Below, in pieces: positions 1-5,113 of a stretch of 12,134 bases of DNA (positions are counted from its first letter, which is position 1; each line of letters starts with the position of its first letter). Source of the stretch: Pseudomonadota bacterium. GTDB taxonomy: Bacteria > Desulfobacterota > Desulfobacteria > Desulfobacterales > Desulfobacteraceae. The notes under the pieces are model-generated. The model ran no database searches and was not told the DNA's origin. It worked only from the letters and a program-made list of their open reading frames with translations. A program made the translations under genes and the position numbers. The stretch lies in NCBI GenBank assembly GCA_018816605.1, contig JAHIVS010000585.1, positions 1 through 12,134 of the forward strand. Direction: 5' to 3'.

Positions 1-1214
1 AGGGTGCAGTTGAATTCGCAATATCCCAGGCGGGGCACAAGGCCCGGCGTGAACATGGCCTCTATCCCCCTTTCAATTCCAACAGGCTGGAGGCCATTGG
101 TGATACAGACCTTCATGCACTCTCCGCACCGGACACAGACCGCCAGAAAGTCCGGTTCATCCAGGGCCCCCGGGGGCCGGATCAGACCATTGTCCGGCAG
201 CTTTGAGAGGGCATGGGTACGGCCGAGCACCGGCAGGCAGACACCGGCAAGGCATGCGGCCAAAAGCTTTCTGCGGCTGATGTCCACGGGTTTGGGCATT
301 TCCGGCAGCCCGAATTTGAATGTTGCAATCCCCCGGGGACAATAGCCCACACAGTCCATGCAAAGGGTGCACGCTTCACGGACAAGCCGGCCCCGGGCTT
401 CACCCTCGCCTGTTTCAAAGGCATTCATGGGGCACTTTGTTTCACACAGAGAACACTTTTTGCAGGCCTCTACCGGGTGCCGTTTCAGAAGGGAAAATTT
501 TGAGACAAGTCCGTAAAGCCCCCCCAGGGGACAAAGATTTTTGCACCAGAACCGTTTACCGAAAATTTCCAGGGTCAGAATGCCTGCCACCAGGAAAAAA
601 GAGAGAAAAGAAAGATAATAAAACCCCTGCTTATGGGGCAGGACAAAGGATTTTAAGATTTCATACACCGGTTCTGTCAGGCCTGACAGCCATGCGGGCC
701 CTGACAGATACATTTTATCAAAAACCCCTGTTATCAGCGAGTAGAACAAAGGATCCGCCCCAAAGGCCATGCCCCGGACCAGGAGGGCAAAGGGGTCGAA
801 AAATCCCAGAAACTGCACCGAAAACAAAGAAGAGACCAGCAAAAAAACAAGAAGGGCGTATTTCATGAACCCAAGGGCGGCCTTGGGTGCCTTCCCTGTA
901 TTTTTACCTGGGCCCATCCCCTTTCCGGCCAGGTCGATCAGGGTTCCCATGGGGCAGATCCAGCCGCAGAAAAACCGGCCCAGCACAAGGGTGAGTCCCA
1001 CCATCAACAGACAGGGCCAGAGCAATGGGATAAAACTTTGGGTGGCCAGGGTCACACAGGCTCCCACCAGGGGGTCTATCCGAAACAAAATGTTCACGGC
1101 ATAGGGGATGGTGTCGGCTCCGGAATAATCGGTGAGGCGGAAAAGCACCAGGAAGATGAAAAAACACAGGATCTGGGTGGCCTGTCGAAGCCGTTTCCAA
1201 AAATTTTGTCCCAT
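1..1214 (-). CDS. NapH/MauN-like membrane polyferredoxin, partial (C-terminus missing)
   Basis: The reading frame opens at ATG 1214 and runs off the left edge; 404 residues are visible. The N-terminal part has several hydrophobic segments (about 12-25, 42-80, 115-140, 198-218). They carry two CxxxCP motifs, C83/C87 (FFCGWICPMG) and C224/C228 (FWCKNLCPLG), typical of NapH/MauN/YccM-type ferredoxin membrane proteins. Two classical 4Fe-4S motifs follow (C251-C261 and C282-C292), then a segment with a twin-arginine and a hydrophobic stretch (ISRRKLLAACLAG, 312-324), a third cluster motif (C360-C370), and C399/C403 beginning a probable fourth. It resembles NapH with a NapG-like tail. The likely role is moving electrons between quinols and periplasmic or cytoplasmic partners. 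The start lies 8 bases after the DUF362 stop, so the two are probably co-transcribed. An in-frame GTG 9 bases upstream is an alternative start. The fold class is clear; the substrate is unknown. Confidence 0.88.
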   Translation of the reverse strand, partial: MGQNFWKRLRQATQILCFFIFLVLFRLTDYSGADTIPYAVNILFRIDPLVGACVTLATQSFIPLLWPCLLMVGLTLVLGRFFCGWICPMGTLIDLAGKGMGPGKNTGKAPKAALGFMKYALLVFLLVSSLFSVQFLGFFDPFALLVRGMAFGADPLFYSLITGVFDKMYLSGPAWLSGLTEPVYEILKSFVLPHKQGFYYLSFLSFFLVAGILTLEIFGKRFWCKNLCPLGGLYGLVSKFSLLKRHPVEACKKCSLCETKCPMNAFETGEGEARGRLVREACTLCMDCVGYCPRGIATFKFGLPEMPKPVDISRRKLLAACLAGVCLPVLGRTHALSKLPDNGLIRPPGALDEPDFLAVCVRCGECMKVCITNGLQPVGIERGIEAMFTPGLVPRLGYCEFNCT

Positions 1215-1222
1215 GGCAGGAA

Positions 1223-2185
1223 TCACACCATCCGGATCTGACAGCGGTCCAGATCCATCTGGCCAAGCCCCCGGTTGAACCCCTCCACCGTGGACCCGAT
1301 ATCTGCGGGTTTGAGCCCGAACAAAGTGGTGGTATAGGCGTCAACGGCAATGGGATCAACGCCTGCGATCAGGGTATCCAATCGTTTGACATCGTCAAGA
1401 CTGCCCCCCGAAGGACCGTTCCGTATGATCACCCGGGTGGCGTCCACCAGGGTCAACGCCGGCCGGATCACCAGGTTCAGATCGGCAATTTTGGCGCTCA
1501 GATCATAATGAAGTTTTCCCCGCCATCCCCCGATTACGCCCATGGCATTCTTGAGCCCCATGCTCAGCCCGGAGCTGCTGTGGTGCTTGGCCACGGGCAC
1601 ATTGATATAGCAGTCGGCTTCAAGGGCATCCTTGTAAAACTCCCATTCTTTCAGGGAGTGTCCCTGTTTGATGGTGACAGGGACAAATTTGCGGTCATCC
1701 ACATAAGTGCAACGCACCCGCTTGTCGTTCATGGCCTCAAGGGCCGGCTTGATCCCGCTGTTCTGGTAGCACCGCCGCTCCTCGTTGCAGGTCCGGTCAA
1801 AAACCATCACCTGGGATGCACCTGCTTCAAGGGCCAGGGCGGCAAGGGTTGTGACAATCACAGGATGGGTATTGGCGCCCTGGTCCACGTTCCGGTCCCA
1901 GCCGATATTGGGTTTGATGACCACCCTGTTTCCCGGGGAGACAAAGGCACCCATGCCGCCGGCTGCTTCCACAAGGGTCCGGGTCATGGCCGGATAGTCT
2001 GTTCCTTTGGCTACCAGAATCTGGGGGCTTGCCATGGAGGCAGCCACAAGACCTGGGGCAACATCAAACACCGGCGGTACCATCAGCATGCCGGCCGACC
2101 ACAGGGATACCTGTTTTAAAAACTGCCGCCTGCCCATCTGCATCTCTTTTTGTCTGGATTTTTGCATATCCAATCGTTTTTCCAT
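1223..2185 (-). CDS. Tat-exported DUF362 family protein
   Basis: This is a 320-residue protein. The start at 2185 is supported by a strong AAGGAGG Shine-Dalgarno 6 bases upstream. Residues 18-40 form a twin-arginine signal (GRRQFLKQVS, then a hydrophobic stretch), so export to the periplasm is expected. The rest matches DUF362: KPNIG at 91-95, NVPVAKHH at 195-202, GLKNAMGVI at 210-218 and VDPIAVDAY at 276-284. Many DUF362 proteins carry a C-terminal ferredoxin domain. This one has none: its cysteines (133, 139, 159, 192, 315) do not form a CxxCxxC cluster. The family's biochemical role is not established. It is the first gene of an operon with the polyferredoxin at 1-1214, suggesting that protein supplies or accepts its electrons, or helps mature a cofactor. 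Family assignment is confident; function is inference. Confidence 0.9.
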   Translation of the reverse strand: MEKRLDMQKSRQKEMQMGRRQFLKQVSLWSAGMLMVPPVFDVAPGLVAASMASPQILVAKGTDYPAMTRTLVEAAGGMGAFVSPGNRVVIKPNIGWDRNVDQGANTHPVIVTTLAALALEAGASQVMVFDRTCNEERRCYQNSGIKPALEAMNDKRVRCTYVDDRKFVPVTIKQGHSLKEWEFYKDALEADCYINVPVAKHHSSSGLSMGLKNAMGVIGGWRGKLHYDLSAKIADLNLVIRPALTLVDATRVIIRNGPSGGSLDDVKRLDTLIAGVDPIAVDAYTTTLFGLKPADIGSTVEGFNRGLGQMDLDRCQIRMV

Positions 2186-2221
2186 GGGGGACCTCCTTGG
2201 TGTGGTGGATCATTTTTACAA

Positions 2222-2249
2222 AGTTTACGAAATCCCCCCTGTTTGTCAA
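2222..2249 (-). promoter_or_regulatory. sigma70-like promoter of the DUF362/polyferredoxin operon
   Basis: On the minus strand a perfect TTGACA (plus 2244-2249) is followed by a 16-base spacer and TAAACT (plus 2222-2227). The predicted transcription start is near 2215, giving a leader of about 30 bases before ATG 2185. It stands back to back with the GAF-gene promoter; only 17 bases separate the two -35 boxes. Confidence 0.65.
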
Positions 2250-2266
2250 GAATAATTCAAAAGGCT

Positions 2267-2295
2267 TTGACTCTGGGCGCTGCCTATATTATAAA
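2267..2295 (+). promoter_or_regulatory. sigma70-like promoter of the GAF gene
   Basis: TTGACT (2267-2272), a 17-base spacer and TATAAA (2290-2295) match the sigma70 consensus well. The predicted start is near 2302, leaving an untranslated leader of about 160 bases before ATG 2465. No gene, clear riboswitch or terminator-like hairpin was recognised in that leader. Confidence 0.68.
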
Positions 2296-2464
2296 TGGAT
2301 AATATCATTATCTGCACACTTCAATCTGAACACTTCCAATCGCTTTACCTTGATTTCAGGCTCCATTTTACGATTGATCGCCTGGGTTTTAACCGGCATG
2401 CTGAAGGGATTACGGATATCCCGCCGATATGCCGCCCCCTATACTTCAAACCAAGGAGGCAAAA

Positions 2465-3082
2465 ATGGACGATCACACCATGTATTATGACACCATCATC
2501 AAGCTCACCACCGCCATTTCCCAGTGCAAGGACCCGGAAGAGGTCGCACTGATCACGGCAGAGAGTGTCAAAACCGCGTTTAAGGCCAAGGGATGCTCCG
2601 TCTTTCTTGTGGACAGGGAGACCCGGGAATTGGGACTTGTGGCCTCTTCGGGCCTGAGCCAGGAATACCTGAAAAAAGGCCCCATCCACTTCATGCAGAC
2701 CATCAGGGAAGCCAAGGATGCTGTTCCAATTGCCATCTATGATGTCATGGACGACCCCAGGATCGAATACCCGGAGCAGGCCAGGAAAGAAGGCATTGCC
2801 TCCCTGCTAGGGGTTCCCATCATCAGCCATGACAAAATCATGGGGGCCCTGCGCATCTACTCGGCAAAGCCCTGGGAATTTTCCTTCAACGACATTAACC
2901 TGGTCCAGGCAGTGGCCCTGATCTGCGGGATGGCCATGGACATGTGCCGGATGTACAAAGGGTATAAAACCAGCATTGAAATCCTTAAAAACATGCGGGG
3001 GAAAGACTCTTACAGCACCAACAAATGGACGCCCTATGAAGGGGTTCCCTCCAGTGTCGACCCGTCCATCTGCGACTATTAA
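2465..3082 (+). CDS. Small GAF-domain protein
   Basis: The start at ATG 2465 was chosen for its AAGGAGG Shine-Dalgarno 5 bases upstream; an in-frame codon at 2429 lacks one. The 205-residue protein is essentially one GAF domain (about 20-160), with the usual pattern: a helix rich in DPEEVA, GCSVFLVD at 43-50, a SLLGVPI strand at 113-119, and GALRIYS at 127-133. A short tail of about 40 residues has no recognisable output domain. GAF domains bind small ligands, haem, Fe-S or nucleotides, or mediate dimerisation. The ligand here cannot be told; cysteines at 21, 44, 154, 161 and 203 are candidates for metal or redox sensing but form no known motif. With no kinase, cyclase or DNA-binding part, it probably acts through a partner. 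It is a single-gene unit, divergent from the DUF362 operon and convergent with the siroheme reductase gene. Confidence 0.85.
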   Translation: MDDHTMYYDTIIKLTTAISQCKDPEEVALITAESVKTAFKAKGCSVFLVDRETRELGLVASSGLSQEYLKKGPIHFMQTIREAKDAVPIAIYDVMDDPRIEYPEQARKEGIASLLGVPIISHDKIMGALRIYSAKPWEFSFNDINLVQAVALICGMAMDMCRMYKGYKTSIEILKNMRGKDSYSTNKWTPYEGVPSSVDPSICDY

Positions 3083-3091
3083 CCCGAAACA

Positions 3092-3111
3092 GGGCCGAAC
3101 CGAATCGGCCC
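3092..3111 (+). terminator. Hairpin just after the GAF gene
   Basis: A perfect 7-bp stem GGGCCGA/TCGGCCC encloses a 6-base loop, starting 9 bases after the GAF stop codon. Only a weak T-rich run follows (CCTTTC), so it may protect the mRNA 3' end or work together with the next hairpin. Confidence 0.5.
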
Positions 3112-3146
3112 GGGAATCCTTTCAATGACAACACCACAAACAGCAA

Positions 3147-3177
3147 GGGCCGGAATCATCTGACATGATCCCGGCCC
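3147..3177. terminator. Bidirectional terminator between convergent genes
   Basis: A 7-bp GGGCCGG/CCGGCCC stem is extended, after one mismatch, by a 5-bp ATCAT/ATGAT stem around the loop CTGAC. It lies between the convergent GAF and siroheme reductase genes. T-rich sequence follows on the plus strand (CCTTCTTTT), and a looser T-rich run follows on the minus strand (TTGCTGTTTG), so it probably serves both. Confidence 0.68.
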
Positions 3178-3205
3178 CGTCCTTCTTTTGCGCCTGGCAG
3201 TGAGC

Positions 3206-3865
3206 TCATCCGCCCAGAATCGCCTGGCGGATAGTGTCAAGCCCCAGGCGGTCCACCATCCGGCCCATGCGTTCCCGCTTTGAATTTTCACGGTAAAAGG
3301 CCACCACCCGGGCCACCATCTCTTCTGCGGCATCAAAATCAAGGTCTTCGACCAATACATCCGAAAGCCGGGGCCTTGCCGACCCGTTCCCGCCGATCTG
3401 CACGGTCCAGCCTTTCTGGGTACCGTAGAGGGCAATATCCTTGATGCAGTTTTCCGCACACTGGATCTTGCAGCCGGAAACCCCCATTTTCATCTTGCTG
3501 GGCAAAACCATGCCGTGGTAGGTCCGGTCCAGGTGCAATCCCATTTCCATGCTGTCCTGCTGGGCCAGCCGGCAATATTGGATTCCCGGGCACACCTTGA
3601 CGCTCCGCACACAAAGTCCTGTGGCAAATCCCGGGTCCATCTCCAGATCCTTCCACACCCCGTCCACCTGGTCTTCGGAAATCCCGATCACGGCAATCCT
3701 GGCGGCACTGGTAATCTTAAGCTCCGCCACTGCATATTTTTCCGCCACATCTGCAAGGCACCTGAGCTGTGAGGGTTTCACCACCCCGCAGGGCAGATGG
3801 GGGGCAATTGCGTAGGTGGCCTCACCCCGCTGGCGAATCACGCCTTTTTCACCGTCCTTGAGCAT
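3206..3865 (-). CDS. Small siroheme [4Fe-4S] reductase (low-spin, assimilatory-type sulfite reductase family)
   Basis: The 219-residue protein belongs to the nitrite/sulfite reductase superfamily. The siroheme-[4Fe-4S] ligand motif is complete: C92-x5-C98 (CPGIQYC) and C132-x3-C136 (CKIQC). An N-terminal ferredoxin-like half (about 10-75, with LPCGVVKPSQL) precedes it. ATG 3865 was chosen because AGGAG sits 6 bases upstream. The resulting length is close to the roughly 218 residues I recall for the low-spin sulfite reductase of Desulfovibrio vulgaris; in-frame ATGs further upstream lack a ribosome binding site. Family members contain one siroheme and one 4Fe-4S cluster per small monomer and reduce sulfite or nitrite in vitro; their role in the cell is debated. 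The gene stands alone on its own promoter. It is not DsrA or DsrB, which are much larger. Confidence 0.88.
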   Translation of the reverse strand: MLKDGEKGVIRQRGEATYAIAPHLPCGVVKPSQLRCLADVAEKYAVAELKITSAARIAVIGISEDQVDGVWKDLEMDPGFATGLCVRSVKVCPGIQYCRLAQQDSMEMGLHLDRTYHGMVLPSKMKMGVSGCKIQCAENCIKDIALYGTQKGWTVQIGGNGSARPRLSDVLVEDLDFDAAEEMVARVVAFYRENSKRERMGRMVDRLGLDTIRQAILGG

Positions 3866-3871
3866 TTCTAA

Positions 3872-3876
3872 CTCCT
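3872..3876 (-). promoter_or_regulatory. Ribosome binding site fixing the siroheme reductase start
   Basis: AGGAG on the minus strand lies 6 bases upstream of ATG 3865. The in-frame ATGs at 3889 and further upstream have no comparable site, so this decides the start codon. Confidence 0.7.
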
Positions 3877-3920
3877 GTTTTGTTGTCATGCGATAGTGCT
3901 TGTTCATCCATACCGCCCCA

Positions 3921-3949
3921 GTTCTAATATCCTGGCCCGGGGATGTCAA
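3921..3949 (-). promoter_or_regulatory. sigma70-like promoter of the siroheme reductase gene
   Basis: On the minus strand a perfect TTGACA (plus 3944-3949), a 17-base spacer and TAGAAC (plus 3921-3926) form a plausible promoter. The predicted start near 3914 gives a leader of about 50 bases. Confidence 0.6.
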
Positions 3950-3997
3950 TCCTGATTTTACAATCGGCCAAGGATCCCGTTCTCCCCCCTGGAACCC

Positions 3998-4026
3998 TTG
4001 CCATGGCAGACCATATGGTGTATAAA
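3998..4026 (+). promoter_or_regulatory. sigma70-like promoter of the rlmK-like gene, ending at the start codon
   Basis: TTGCCA (3998-4003), a 17-base spacer and TATAAA (4021-4026) match the consensus well. The transcription start expected 7 bases after the -10 box falls at 4033-4034, on the ATG itself. No Shine-Dalgarno lies before that ATG, which fits a leaderless message. Confidence 0.55.
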
Positions 4027-4033
4027 CCACCCC

Positions 4034-4993
4034 ATGGAAACAAACAAGACCTATCAGCTCCAGGCCCAAATGCTGGCCAACAAAGTCAAAAAAAGATACA
4101 AGCATTTGCACAAGCGCTATGCCCGGCAAAACCTGGAGGTTTTCCGGCTCTACGACTGGGATATTCCCGAAATCCGGGCCGTGGTGGACTGGTATGGCGG
4201 CCACCTGGTCATTGGCGAATACAGCCGCAAACAATCCGAACCCGACTGGCTGCCCCTCATGGGAACCGCCGTGGCAGAGGCCCTGGATGTCCCCAAAGAA
4301 AACCTGCACCTGAAAATCCGCAAAGCCGGCATCACGGAAGGCACCCGGTACGAACGGATCAACCATACCAACCAGAAGATTGCCATGAAAGAGCGGGATC
4401 TGCAATTTTATATCAACCTTGACGACTATGTGGACACCGGCCTTTTCTCCGACCATCGGAATACGAGGAAACGGGTGGGACAAATGGCAAAGGACAGGGA
4501 TTTTCTCAACCTCTATTGCTACACCGGCGCCTTCACCTGTTATGCCGCAAAAGGAGGCGCCCGCTCCACCCTGTCCGTGGACCGGTCGGAAACCGCCATC
4601 ACCTGGGTAAAAGAAAACCTGGACCTGAACCATTTGTCGGCCCCCCGGCACACCATGGCCCAGGAAGACACCCTTGATTTTCTGGCAAAAGCCAAATGGA
4701 AAAACCTTTCCTTTGACCTGGCCGTGGTGGACCCGCCCTCCTACTCAACCACAAAATTGACGGAAAAGCATTTTGACATTGCCAGGGACTATCCGTCCAT
4801 GCTCAACCAGGTTTTTGAGCTCATGCGGCCCGGGGCGACCGTCTTTTTTTCCACCAACCACCAGAACTTTGAGATGGATACGGCCCGCTTAAATGCCGCG
4901 GACATCCAAGAAATCACCCAGGCCACCATTCCCGAAGACTATGTCACCAAACGCAAGCAGATCCACCGGTGCTGGGAAATAAAATTGGACTAG
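4034..4993 (+). CDS. rlmK: RlmK-type 23S rRNA methyltransferase, standalone
   Basis: This 319-residue SAM-dependent methyltransferase matches the C-terminal (RlmK) half of E. coli RlmKL, the half that makes m7G2069 in 23S rRNA. Landmarks in order: an N-terminal ANKVKKRYKHL helix and FRLYDWDIPE (37-46), like the NRL..K-LYDADLPEY entry region of RlmK; DTGLFSDHR (134-142); motif I FLNLYCYTGAFT (157-168); acidic SVDRSE (181-186); catalytic-region DPPSYS (233-238); and the C-terminal KQIHRCWEI (308-316). The THUMP plus m2G2445 half found in fused RlmKL is absent, so this is the single-domain form. ATG 4034 is the first ATG in frame; a TTG at 3998 coincides with the -35 box and is not credible. The close relative RlmI is a less likely alternative, since the N-terminal PUA domain of RlmI is missing. 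Confidence 0.87.
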   Translation: METNKTYQLQAQMLANKVKKRYKHLHKRYARQNLEVFRLYDWDIPEIRAVVDWYGGHLVIGEYSRKQSEPDWLPLMGTAVAEALDVPKENLHLKIRKAGITEGTRYERINHTNQKIAMKERDLQFYINLDDYVDTGLFSDHRNTRKRVGQMAKDRDFLNLYCYTGAFTCYAAKGGARSTLSVDRSETAITWVKENLDLNHLSAPRHTMAQEDTLDFLAKAKWKNLSFDLAVVDPPSYSTTKLTEKHFDIARDYPSMLNQVFELMRPGATVFFSTNHQNFEMDTARLNAADIQEITQATIPEDYVTKRKQIHRCWEIKLD

Positions 4994-5026
4994 TGTTTTC
5001 TTTCTGGCAGAAAGCTCACGATTCAA

Positions 5027-5053
5027 TTGACAAGGGGCCATGGAAAATATACT
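5027..5053 (+). promoter_or_regulatory. sigma70-like promoter of the sensor kinase gene
   Basis: A perfect TTGACA (5027-5032) is followed, after a short 15-base spacer, by TATACT (5048-5053). The predicted start near 5060 gives a leader of about 54 bases before ATG 5114. The short spacer lowers confidence. Confidence 0.5.
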
Positions 5054-5113
5054 GATGTAAAAAAATCATGCGCTTTTCCCCCTGAATGCTTGGACATAAA
5101 GACCAGTGAAACC

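Noticed and set aside
320..868. A 182-codon plus-strand open frame at the left end
   Set aside because: It is antisense to the polyferredoxin gene, whose minus-strand frame carries repeated Cys cluster motifs.
1508..2119. A 203-codon plus-strand open frame
   Set aside because: It is antisense to the DUF362 gene, which has family motifs, a Tat signal and a strong ribosome binding site; no promoter or ribosome binding site supports the plus-strand frame.
3206..4651. A long open frame on the minus strand continuing the siroheme reductase frame upstream across the rlmK gene
   Set aside because: The upstream part has no family features, lies antisense to a clear methyltransferase gene, and a strong ribosome binding site marks the start at 3865. 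It is a chance open frame.
5000..5014. CTTTCT-GGC-AGAAAG hairpin after the rlmK gene as a terminator
   Set aside because: The stem is A/T-rich and only 6 bp with a 3-base loop, and no T-run follows it.
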